Below the pieces are notes generated by a model that saw nothing but the letters and a program-made list of their open reading frames with translations, made no database searches and was not told the origin of the DNA. Made by a program: the position numbers and the translations under genes. A stretch of 28,467 nt of DNA from an uncultured Clostridia bacterium (GTDB lineage Bacteria; Bacillota; Clostridia; Oscillospirales; Acutalibacteraceae): positions 1-28,467 of the forward strand of contig CALFPM010000100.1 of NCBI GenBank assembly GCA_937919155.1. Direction: 5' to 3'. Below are positions 14,583 through 22,787 of this stretch, one piece after another (the first letter of the stretch is position 1; each line of letters starts with the position of its first letter).

Positions 14583-17343
14583 ATTCAATTATAAGGCTGT
14601 GAATTTCACTGTCGCTGATTGAAAGGGGAATTTCAAGAGTACCCTTGAATCTTTCATTAAAGGAAATTTCGGCACCGTCAAGTTTAACAGTGTATTTTTT
14701 GTTTTCATCATCGTTCATTGTTGCAATAACGGTGATTTTTTTGTTGTTGCCGAAATATGTGAAATCAGCTTTCATCGCTTGGTTGTTATCGGAAAAATCA
14801 ACTTTGTCAACCCAGGTGTCAAAGCCTGTGTTGAATGTTCCGGCCTTGAAATAAGCGTTTGACCACATTGTTATGGGTGTTGAAAGACCGCCGAAATTGT
14901 GGAACCAGCCGCCTCTGCCCGTTACAACGCTTACCATCTCAAATGTGTAGTATGAGTAGTCAACTTCACGTTTCCAGATGTCCAGAGCAAGCTTTGCGAT
15001 TGTGTAGGCAAAGTCGCTTTCGCCAAGGTCAAGCATAGTTTTCCATATGAACCATTGATGGGGGAACCACACATTGCCGTTCCAATATCCGTTAACCATA
15101 AAGTATCCTGCGGTCATATCAACGGCGCTTATGCCGTAGGGACAGAGCATTTCACCCTCTGTCTGAAGATGCTTAAGTATGGCTTCTCTTTGTTCATCAT
15201 TGCAGGCACCTGCGATAATCGGATAAATGCCGTCAAGACCCTTGTTCAGGTTTTCGCCGTCTTCGGTGAGCATAAAGCCTGTGGGGTTGTAATCCTTGTC
15301 GTGCAGCACATAGCTGAAATAGCCGCTTTCTTTGTCCCACGAATATTTTGTCAGCGCATCGGTGAGCCTTGCAATGTCGGCGTCATATGTTTTCACATCA
15401 TCTGTTTTGCCGAGTTTTGATGCAACCATACGGAGGATTTTTCCGCATCTTATAACCTGAGATGTGGATATAACGGGTGCCGATGTGTCACGGATATTTC
15501 TGTCCATCATTGCAACCTGAGGCGGATAATCGTCCATACCGCTGGTTGAATAAAAATAATCATAAGTTGTTGTGAGTCCGCTTTTAAGCTTTGCGGTTGT
15601 TGAACCTCTTACCTTACCTGCAAGGAAATCATAGTAAAGCTTTGCTCGGGGATACATTTCAAGAAGTTTTGTTTTGTCATTGTTTCGCTTGAGCATTTCA
15701 AGATAGAGATACATCTGCACGGGCACGGGTGAACCGTGGTGCAGGAACGCGTAGTCGGGGTTGCTTTCATCGCTGAAATAGGTGTCGAGGCTGTATTCGG
15801 CAAAGGTTTCGGAATAATCATTCATACCAAGACCGATGAAACCTGAATCCCATGTGTAGAGGCAGTCCCAACGCTTGCCCGGAGTGTGGTGGATGATGTA
15901 ATCCCCGTGCTTATAGATGGGATAAACGGCATTTACCATCACTGTTGATTTGAGAATTTCATTGCTCAGTTCATATTTTTTTCCGTCTTTATTGAGTGAA
16001 ATTGCAGGGATCTCATTTAGCCTTGCATTATATATTTCTTCGTATTCTTCCGCAGTTTTGTATTCTGTCTTGCCTTTGGAAATTACCGCATACTCAATAT
16101 GTTCGGCATCGGGGTCAACGAAAATAGTGTGAACAATTGAATTGAGGAAAAATCCGTCATCACTGTGCTTTCGGCTGAATGCACCCGTAAAGCTTTCCGT
16201 AACATCGTCAAATGTGGGATCGGCGTTGGAAAGTCTTGCGGTCATGCAGTCTTCAAGTGCGCCTGTTTCAATCTGACGGAAACGGGTGTTGCTGTTGAAA
16301 GTGCGCAGACAGAATGTTCCGTCAACACCGGCATATTTGCAGGATGTTATATAACCGCCGTCTGCACATTCGGTGATTTCATACTCGGGAACAAAATCAT
16401 AAGGAGTCATTTCCGTTTTTATTTTGCAGAAATCGGCTTTTTCGCAAATGCAGAAAAAGTCAAACTCAATTCCTCCTGCACCGAGTGCTTCAAGCGCAAG
16501 AGTGAAATCTCCTTTGTTTATTTCACCGAGTTCGAAAAATTTGATTGCAGGTTCATCGGTAGGTTCAAAATCAAGGCGGATTTTGCCGTTCATCATAAAC
16601 GATGCGGTTTCAGTTCCGGGAACAACATTTACGCCAACCATTTTACCTTGTATATATTCTATTCCCGATGTTCTGTAACGGACTGCAAGAACGGGTTCTT
16701 TGTAGTCATTCTTAACATCAATGGTGAATGACGCGTTATCACCTTTTTCGCAACCGAAGGGGGGCAGATATCTGTGAGGCATATGCCATTTCCCCGCTCT
16801 GTCTCCGAGACCGAATCCGCCCGTGAATCTGTGGTCGTCAAACTCACCTTTTTTGAATCCGTCTGCATTCTGTTCATCCCATGGACGGGTTACCGCATAT
16901 CCGTAACTGTCGTAATCTGTGGCTTTTTTGAAATCGCAGATTTCGGGCAGAGTCAGTTTGCAGTATGCAGGCTTGGGATATTCAATTGACTCAAAGAAAT
17001 TGATTACGCAGTTTTGCATTATTTCCGTGTTGTTTGCAATTTTTGTTCTTATCAGTGTGCTTTCATCGTCAATCCGAACATAGGAAACCTCTGCAAAAAC
17101 TTTGTCTTTCCACTCAAGGTCATAGCGATAGGTGAAAAGCGAATAGTCGCTGCTGCAACGCCAGGGATGGCACCCCGAGGGCAGAGTGGTGTTCGGCACC
17201 TTGATGTCACCGCCGAAAATCGAAGGAGCAACCGTAACATCAAAGCGCACGCCTTTTGCAAAATCGTGGTCAGCTATTCTTGAAATGCCCATGTATTTTT
17301 TGCCGTAGGGACCCCATGCAGGGAAGCATTTTGAATAAATCAT
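14581..17343 (-). CDS. GH63/MGH1-like (alpha/alpha)6-barrel glycoside hydrolase, cytoplasmic
   Basis: A 920-residue putative exo-glycosidase without signal peptide. The first 440 residues are beta-rich, consistent with the sandwich domains of clan GH-G enzymes. The rest is an (alpha/alpha)6 toroid with the clan's landmarks: RWDCLYTWDSGF (491-502), the SGMDDYP loop (601-607) that in GH63 carries the catalytic acid, and NGNVWFPHQWF. GH63 and its relatives cleave alpha-linked glucose or mannose (glucosidase I, mannosylglycerate hydrolase), so an alpha-linked oligosaccharide is the likely substrate; the exact sugar is unknown. The ATG has AAAGGA upstream. It is the last gene of a minus-strand operon after a lipoprotein gene, and lies opposite a GH38 mannosidase operon. 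Confidence 0.8.
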   Translation of the reverse strand: MIYSKCFPAWGPYGKKYMGISRIADHDFAKGVRFDVTVAPSIFGGDIKVPNTTLPSGCHPWRCSSDYSLFTYRYDLEWKDKVFAEVSYVRIDDESTLIRTKIANNTEIMQNCVINFFESIEYPKPAYCKLTLPEICDFKKATDYDSYGYAVTRPWDEQNADGFKKGEFDDHRFTGGFGLGDRAGKWHMPHRYLPPFGCEKGDNASFTIDVKNDYKEPVLAVRYRTSGIEYIQGKMVGVNVVPGTETASFMMNGKIRLDFEPTDEPAIKFFELGEINKGDFTLALEALGAGGIEFDFFCICEKADFCKIKTEMTPYDFVPEYEITECADGGYITSCKYAGVDGTFCLRTFNSNTRFRQIETGALEDCMTARLSNADPTFDDVTESFTGAFSRKHSDDGFFLNSIVHTIFVDPDAEHIEYAVISKGKTEYKTAEEYEEIYNARLNEIPAISLNKDGKKYELSNEILKSTVMVNAVYPIYKHGDYIIHHTPGKRWDCLYTWDSGFIGLGMNDYSETFAEYSLDTYFSDESNPDYAFLHHGSPVPVQMYLYLEMLKRNNDKTKLLEMYPRAKLYYDFLAGKVRGSTTAKLKSGLTTTYDYFYSTSGMDDYPPQVAMMDRNIRDTSAPVISTSQVIRCGKILRMVASKLGKTDDVKTYDADIARLTDALTKYSWDKESGYFSYVLHDKDYNPTGFMLTEDGENLNKGLDGIYPIIAGACNDEQREAILKHLQTEGEMLCPYGISAVDMTAGYFMVNGYWNGNVWFPHQWFIWKTMLDLGESDFAYTIAKLALDIWKREVDYSYYTFEMVSVVTGRGGWFHNFGGLSTPITMWSNAYFKAGTFNTGFDTWVDKVDFSDNNQAMKADFTYFGNNKKITVIATMNDDENKKYTVKLDGAEISFNERFKGTLEIPLSISDSEIHSLIIE

Positions 17344-17361
17344 ATAAAATGTCCTTTTCGT

Positions 17362-17877
17362 TTATTGTTTGAACTCGGAAAATGTTATTTTCAGGTTGGC
17401 ACCGTCAACGGTGAATTCCAGCCATTCTCCCGTATCGCCTTTTTGAGTAAGTCTGAAAACACCTCTCTCGCCTGTGCCTGTGTAAGTCCAGATTCCATCG
17501 GCATATGCCGTTTGCAGATTCATTCCCTGAACTGCATCGGAAAGTGCATTCACAAGCAGTGCACCGATTTCTGTCTGAGGAAATCGGTTGAGGTCTGTTT
17601 CAAATGAGAGACTGTCGTATGTAACTTTACATGTTCCGTTTTTGTATTCAACCGTAAGCGGCGCAATTGCCTCAGGCGTCTGAAAATCAATGACAAACTC
17701 TTCTGGTGTATTCTGAGTCAGCAGTGCCGTCATTTGTGTGTCACCGTATTCAGCTTTGAGGTTTGCCGTGAAAGAATCGGGGACGGGGGGAGGAGTGCGA
17801 GAGTTTTTGCTTTGCTTTTCACATCCTGCCGCAAGAACAAGAATTATTACGGCAAAAAGAGAAAATGCTTTTTTCAA
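17362..17877 (-). CDS. Small lipoprotein of unknown function
   Basis: I do not recognise a named family. The 171-residue product starts with a lipoprotein signal peptide: MKK, a hydrophobic stretch and the lipobox LAAGC (Cys19), followed by a flexible Ser/Pro-rich linker (RTPPPVP). The mature part looks like alternating beta strands and should sit on the outer face of the membrane. The start is TTG at 17877, supported by AGGTGA at the right distance and by the 11-base gap to the nnr stop. The gene lies between an NAD(P)HX repair enzyme and a cytoplasmic glycosidase, which does not suggest a clear role. Alternating strands and an N-terminal lipid anchor resemble lipoproteins with folds such as LolA-like beta barrels, but this is only a guess. 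Confidence 0.75.
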   Translation of the reverse strand: MKKAFSLFAVIILVLAAGCEKQSKNSRTPPPVPDSFTANLKAEYGDTQMTALLTQNTPEEFVIDFQTPEAIAPLTVEYKNGTCKVTYDSLSFETDLNRFPQTEIGALLVNALSDAVQGMNLQTAYADGIWTYTGTGERGVFRLTQKGDTGEWLEFTVDGANLKITFSEFKQ

Positions 17878-17888
17878 GTAATCACCTG

Positions 17889-19433
17889 CTATTCGAATTT
17901 TGAAAAAAGCTCGGGCAGGTAATTGAGAACATCACTCGGGAGCATACCTCTCATGGAGGTTTTTTCAGCAACAATGTCGGCGCCGAGACCGTGCAGATAC
18001 ACTGCCGCAACCGCCGCATCAAAGGGTTTCATTCCCTGAGCAACAAATGAAACGGTTATACCTGCAAGCAGGTCGCCGCTTCCGCCTTTTGAAAGACCTG
18101 AGTTGCCTGTGGTGTTGATGTAAACATCGGAGCTGCCGTTGCTGACAACCGTGTTTGCTGTTTTGAGAACCACGGTCACTCCATATTTTTTTGCAAAATC
18201 ATGGGCAATACCTATGGGGTTTGCAATTATTTCTGCAACCGTTCTGCCGCAAAGGCGGCTCATTTCTCCCGGGTGAGGTGTGAGTATAATCGGCGCCTGA
18301 GCTTCTTTCAGTATATCTATATTTGTGCTCAGCGCATTTATTCCGTCCGCATCAAGAATAATCGGTGTTTTCAGTTCTTTGATAAGATTGTGAACAAGGG
18401 TTGTTGTGTCTTTGTTGAAGCCGATGCCGCAGCCGATAAGCACTGCGCTTGCTCTTTTGGAGGCTTCAAGAATATCTGCCATTGCAGAGTAGGCAAAAGT
18501 GCCTTCAAAATTTGATTCGAGAGGCAGCATCAAAGGCTCGGTGAATTTTGGTGCCAGACCCGCATATGCACTTTGAGGAAATGCCGCGGTAACAAGTCCG
18601 ACTCCCGATCTGAGTGCACCGCTAACCGAAAGGTAAGCGGCACCTGTCATTCTCATGCTTCCGCAAACACAGAGCGCGTGACCATAAGTGCCTTTGTTTG
18701 AAACAGGTTTCCTTTTCGGCAGCATATTGCGGATTTCAGAGGGATTCAGTGTGAAACAGGTGATGCCGTCAATATTTTTATAGTCATTTTCGGTTATTCC
18801 GATGTCGGCAATGCGAATTCTGCCGCAATATTTGTTGCAGGGTTTCATAATGTGGATGGGTTTGCATGCGGATATGGCTATTGTGATATCAGCCTTGAAG
18901 CAAACGCCCGAAACAGTTGCTTTGTCGCAATCCGCACCTGCAGGCACATCAATGGATATCACCTTGCCTTTTGCGGCGTTAACCGCCTGAGCAAGCACGC
19001 TCAGCGAGTGATTGAGGCTGCCCGAAAAGCCTGTGCCGAAAACGGCCTCAACAATGATATCCGCATCATCCAGCAAAGGCCTGTGCAGTGTCAGGTTGTT
19101 GTCATAGCGGATAACATCAATTCCTGCTGCTTCAACCAGCGAAAACATATCAACTGCATCCGCCGCTTTCGGTTCTCCGCAGGCAAGCATAACGGTTACT
19201 TTGCACCCCTGTTCCCACAGGGCGCGGGCGATAACAAAACCGTCACCGCCGTTTTTTCCTTTGCCGCATATGACAAGAACTTTCTTGGGATTGGATTTTG
19301 AAATTGAAAATTTTTCTGTGATTATTTTTGCGCAGGACTGACCTGCGTTTTCCATAAGCTGAGGGAATGAAATGCCTCTTTTGACCGCATTGCATTCAGC
19401 CTGATACATCTGATTGCTTGTAACAACAAACAT
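17889..19433 (-). CDS. nnr: Bifunctional NAD(P)H-hydrate epimerase / ADP-dependent dehydratase
   Basis: Repairs hydrated NADH and NADPH: the N-terminal domain interconverts the R and S epimers and the C-terminal domain dehydrates the S form using ADP. The 514 residues match the fused form. The YjeF_N-type epimerase spans about 1-215, with the phosphate loop GKGKNGGDG (57-65) and GTGFSG. The ribokinase-like dehydratase spans about 235-514, with TYGHALCVCGS, ILTPHPGEMSRL and the anion-hole motif SKGGSGDLLAGI with catalytic Asp454. The start is an ATG behind GGGGGT. It is the first gene of a minus-strand operon with a lipoprotein and a glycosidase, with an extended -10 promoter close upstream. 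Confidence 0.95.
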   Translation of the reverse strand: MFVVTSNQMYQAECNAVKRGISFPQLMENAGQSCAKIITEKFSISKSNPKKVLVICGKGKNGGDGFVIARALWEQGCKVTVMLACGEPKAADAVDMFSLVEAAGIDVIRYDNNLTLHRPLLDDADIIVEAVFGTGFSGSLNHSLSVLAQAVNAAKGKVISIDVPAGADCDKATVSGVCFKADITIAISACKPIHIMKPCNKYCGRIRIADIGITENDYKNIDGITCFTLNPSEIRNMLPKRKPVSNKGTYGHALCVCGSMRMTGAAYLSVSGALRSGVGLVTAAFPQSAYAGLAPKFTEPLMLPLESNFEGTFAYSAMADILEASKRASAVLIGCGIGFNKDTTTLVHNLIKELKTPIILDADGINALSTNIDILKEAQAPIILTPHPGEMSRLCGRTVAEIIANPIGIAHDFAKKYGVTVVLKTANTVVSNGSSDVYINTTGNSGLSKGGSGDLLAGITVSFVAQGMKPFDAAVAAVYLHGLGADIVAEKTSMRGMLPSDVLNYLPELFSKFE

Positions 19434-19458
19434 AGTCTGTTACCCCCATACATTCTTG

Positions 19459-19467
19459 ATTATATCA
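19459..19467 (-). promoter_or_regulatory. Extended -10 promoter of the nnr operon
   Basis: On the minus strand TGATATAAT gives a perfect -10 with a TG extension, but the -35 position reads ATGAAA, a poor match. The predicted start near 19452 leaves a very short leader before the nnr Shine-Dalgarno. Confidence 0.55.
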
Positions 19468-19532
19468 TACCATACGCAAGGTTTCATTGGAAGAAGAAAA
19501 ATCAAAATATTGTTTATTTTTTACATTTTTTA

Positions 19533-19561
19533 TTGATACTGTCGGAATATAGTGATATAAT
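19533..19561 (+). promoter_or_regulatory. Promoter of the NifU-like/GH38/phosphohexomutase operon
   Basis: TTGATA (19533-19538) and TATAAT (19556-19561) are 17 bases apart, with TGA before the -10. The predicted start near 19568 lies at or after the in-frame ATG at 19567, which rules that codon out and supports the ATG at 19594. Confidence 0.8.
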
Positions 19562-19593
19562 ATACAATGGATTTTTATGCAGGGGGTGCTTCG

Positions 19594-19827
19594 ATGGAAG
19601 AATATATCAACGGCTACATACGCCCGAGACTTCAGGGTGACGGAGGAGAAATTACTTTTGTCAGTCAGAACGGCGATGAAGTGACCGTGCTTTTGCAGGG
19701 CGAATGCTCCAAATGTCTTATTCTTGACCGTTGCCTTGCCTGGATTGAACAACGCATTGAGATTGACCGCAACGAAAAAGTCAGGGTTATCGGAATCCGT
19801 AAAAAGCCCTATTTTCAGGATGTCTGA
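19594..19827 (+). CDS. NifU C-terminal-like Fe-S protein
   Basis: A 77-residue protein resembling the NifU C-terminal/Nfu domain, which binds a [4Fe-4S] cluster between two subunits and delivers it to targets. Visible marks are IRPRLQGDGGEI, matching the family's PxLxxDGGD motif, and the cluster-binding CSKC within LLQGECSKCLILDRC. The Pro-Ser-Ser that usually follows the second cysteine is replaced by LIL, and a third cysteine follows, so cluster binding is likely but not certain. AGGGGGTG at 19581-19588 supports the ATG at 19594. It lies eight bases before a GH38 mannosidase, an odd partner for an Fe-S protein, and is transcribed divergently from the nnr operon. Confidence 0.75.
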   Translation: MEEYINGYIRPRLQGDGGEITFVSQNGDEVTVLLQGECSKCLILDRCLAWIEQRIEIDRNEKVRVIGIRKKPYFQDV

Positions 19828-19835
19828 GGTGAGTT

Positions 19836-22775
19836 ATGGCACATATTAAAGTGGTAAGAAGAAGTATGCGCCCCGAGGAATGGATTACACTTCGTTTCGG
19901 TTGGCTCAAAAGACATATTTACAGTGAAAAAAACGAAATAACAACGTTTATGATAAAGGATGCCCGCCAGGTGTCCGAAATGAATTTTGAATATTATGAC
20001 GATGAATACAGACCTCTGAAAAGAGGGGATATGTATTTCACGCCTGACGGCACAGCGTTTATCAAAGCGGAATATGACCTGCCACAGCACCTTGAGGGCA
20101 AAAAATATTGTTTTTCGCTTAAAACCGCGGCGGAAATGATTGTTAAAGTCAACGGCGTTTATGTTGGCGGAATTGACCCCAACAGAGAAAGACTTGATCT
20201 TTCGGATTATGTTGATGGCACAAAGCTTAATTTTGAAATTATGGGTTATAACCGCTCAAAGCCCGATGATGAGCGCAATCCCGAAAGCCTCAGCGTCAGA
20301 GGATGCAGGCAGATTTTTGAGGGCGGATATATTTCGGTTGTCAACGAAACGGTGCAGTCTCTCGTCTATGACATCGAGATGCTTCTTGATGCCGCTTTAA
20401 GTGAGGCGTTCAACGAGGAGTTTTCTGCATTTGTTATCCGTGAGCTTGACCTTGCTCTTAATCTCATCGATTTTGACGATGTGAGAGATGAAGATGTCAG
20501 GGCGGCGGCTGAATACATAGACAAAAACATCTTTTCAAATAAAAGCTACAAGGGAAGCGGCAGCGTTGCTCTTGTTGCCCATTCCCACCTTGATATTGCA
20601 TATTATTGGCGCAGAATACACGCGGTTCAGAAGAACTTGAGAACGGTGCTTATTCAGCTGCGACTTATGGATAAATATCCCGATTTCAGATATGCTCATA
20701 CTCAGGCTTATACCTATGAAACGGTTGAAAAATATTATCCCGAAATTTTTGATGAGCTGAAAACAAGAATTGCAGAAGGCAGATTTGAGCCTGTGGGTGC
20801 GATGTATGTTGAACCCGATTGCAATGTGCCCTCCTGCGAAAGTCTTGTCAGACAATGCCTTTACGGGCAAAGCTATTTCAGGGAAAAGTTCGGTCTGACT
20901 GTCAATAACTGCTGGTTGCCCGATGTTTTCGGTAACAGTTGGATTTTGCCGCAGATTCTCAAAAAAAGCGGTGTTGATTATTTTGTTTCCAACAAAATGT
21001 CAACCTGGAATGATACCAACAGATTTCCTCATAATAATTTTATATGGCGCGGTATTGACGGCTCACAGGTTTATGCCTGCGTGCCTCCGACTCACTTCAT
21101 TTCGTGGAATATGCCAAGTCAGGTGCAGGAGAATTGGGACGCTTATCAGGATAAGAATGAAAGCGGACAGACTTTGCAGATGTTCGGCTACGGTGACGGC
21201 GGAAGCGGCGCAACGGAAGAAATGGTAGAAATTATGCACCGTTTTGAAAAGCTTTCCGTTATGCCTGAAACCGAGCATGTCAACGCAAGTGAATTCCTGT
21301 CAAAGAATTTTGACGGCAACGATAAACTTGCGGTGTGGGATGGCGAGCTTTATCTCGAAATGCACCGAGGTACCTTTACAACAAAATCAAAGCTCAAGGA
21401 TTATAACCGCAGGCTTGAGTTTATGCTTCGTGATGCAGAGCTTCTCAGTGTTCTTCGTATGAAAAACGGTGCGGAGTATCCTGCTGAAAAAATAAGAGAA
21501 GTTTACAAAAAGCTGATGATAAATCAGTTTCACGATATTCTGCCCGGTAGCCACATAACTCCTGTTTACCGTGATGCCATGGAAGATTATGTGCAGTGCG
21601 AAAAAGAATTGCTTGAGATAATCGGCAACGGCAGCAAATACTTCAACACACTCAATTTCAAGCGTTCAAGTCTTACTTTTATCTCCGATAAAAACGGCGG
21701 AATCATAAGAAAAGGTGAAAAGGGCTTTTATGCTGTGCCTGACATTGATGCACTTTGCGGCGGTGAAATAAAAGCCGAAGATGCTTCTGAAGATTGGGTG
21801 AGTGTAAACGGGAACAAGGTTGAAACACCTTTCTATTCCGTTGAATTTGCGGCGGACGGCAGTATGATTTCTCTTTATGATAAAGAGCTTAGCCGTGAAT
21901 GGGTAAGCGGCGATTTCAATAAGCTTAAAATGTATCACGATACACCGGGCAATTACGATGCGTGGGACATTTTGCCAAATTATAAAGACAGACCCTGCGA
22001 CCTGCCCGTTGCCGAGCCCTTTGAATTTGTTAAGGCAGACGGCGAATGTGCAGAATTTTCGGTGACTTTTGCAACGGAGAAAAGCAAATGGCAGATGATA
22101 ATCCGTTTTTTTCGTCAGTCAAGAGGAATCGAAATTGAGAGTAATGTTGATTGGCATGAGAAGCATAAGCTTGTAAAAGCGGAATATGATTGCAATGTGC
22201 TTTCAAGAGAACTGCTTTGCGACACATCGGCAGGTGTTATCCGCCGTGAAACACACCGTAATACTAGCTGGCAACAGGCTCGTTTTGAGGTTTGCCACCA
22301 TAAGTGGTGCGATATGGCGGAACAGGGCGGTGGCATTGCCCTTATCAATCAGGGCAAATACGGCGTATCTGCTTTGAATAACACGATGGCGCTTTCGCTT
22401 TTACGCTCAACCATAAGACCTGACCCCACATCCGATATGGGACAGCATAGCTTTTGCTATATGATTTATCCTCACGGCGGCGATGCCGTTGCCGCAGAGA
22501 TAAACAAAAAGGCATTTGAATATAATGTGCCTCTGCGCAAAGCTGATGTTGAATCGGATTTGCCTGATTTCGGTTCTCTGTGGCTTCAGGCGGTCAAGCT
22601 TTCGGAGGACGGCAAACGTATTGTAATCCGCCTTTGCGAGCAAAACGGCGAAAGGGGAGTTGTAAATCTTCCCTTTACGGCAGATGTTCTCAATATGCTT
22701 GAGGATAAAATCGGTGAAACGGATAAAATCGAGTATTCACCGTTTGAAATAATAACACTTGGAATTAATTTGTAA
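19836..22775 (+). CDS. GH38 alpha-mannosidase, cytoplasmic
   Basis: Releases terminal alpha-linked mannose from oligosaccharides. The 979-residue protein has an N-terminal beta-sandwich region (about 1-240), then the GH38 catalytic domain with the zinc-binding AHSHLDIAYYW motif (His249, His251, Asp253) and the nucleophile Asp363 in NNCWLPDVFGNSW. GYGDGGSGATEEM and the late NQFHDILPGSHI segment, which holds another zinc-ligand histidine, are also family marks. The C-terminal half is beta-rich, as expected. There is no signal peptide, so substrates must be imported. GAGGTGA (19826-19832) overlaps the end of the NifU-like gene, which suggests coupled translation. The next gene, a phosphohexomutase, starts 12 bases after it, supporting a role in mannose-containing glycan use. 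Confidence 0.95.
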   Translation: MAHIKVVRRSMRPEEWITLRFGWLKRHIYSEKNEITTFMIKDARQVSEMNFEYYDDEYRPLKRGDMYFTPDGTAFIKAEYDLPQHLEGKKYCFSLKTAAEMIVKVNGVYVGGIDPNRERLDLSDYVDGTKLNFEIMGYNRSKPDDERNPESLSVRGCRQIFEGGYISVVNETVQSLVYDIEMLLDAALSEAFNEEFSAFVIRELDLALNLIDFDDVRDEDVRAAAEYIDKNIFSNKSYKGSGSVALVAHSHLDIAYYWRRIHAVQKNLRTVLIQLRLMDKYPDFRYAHTQAYTYETVEKYYPEIFDELKTRIAEGRFEPVGAMYVEPDCNVPSCESLVRQCLYGQSYFREKFGLTVNNCWLPDVFGNSWILPQILKKSGVDYFVSNKMSTWNDTNRFPHNNFIWRGIDGSQVYACVPPTHFISWNMPSQVQENWDAYQDKNESGQTLQMFGYGDGGSGATEEMVEIMHRFEKLSVMPETEHVNASEFLSKNFDGNDKLAVWDGELYLEMHRGTFTTKSKLKDYNRRLEFMLRDAELLSVLRMKNGAEYPAEKIREVYKKLMINQFHDILPGSHITPVYRDAMEDYVQCEKELLEIIGNGSKYFNTLNFKRSSLTFISDKNGGIIRKGEKGFYAVPDIDALCGGEIKAEDASEDWVSVNGNKVETPFYSVEFAADGSMISLYDKELSREWVSGDFNKLKMYHDTPGNYDAWDILPNYKDRPCDLPVAEPFEFVKADGECAEFSVTFATEKSKWQMIIRFFRQSRGIEIESNVDWHEKHKLVKAEYDCNVLSRELLCDTSAGVIRRETHRNTSWQQARFEVCHHKWCDMAEQGGGIALINQGKYGVSALNNTMALSLLRSTIRPDPTSDMGQHSFCYMIYPHGGDAVAAEINKKAFEYNVPLRKADVESDLPDFGSLWLQAVKLSEDGKRIVIRLCEQNGERGVVNLPFTADVLNMLEDKIGETDKIEYSPFEIITLGINL

Positions 22776-22787
22776 GGAGCGATATAA

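Noticed and set aside
16165..16731. Plus-strand 188-residue open frame inside the glycosidase gene
   Set aside because: Antisense shadow of a well-supported 920-residue enzyme; no start signal or family resemblance.
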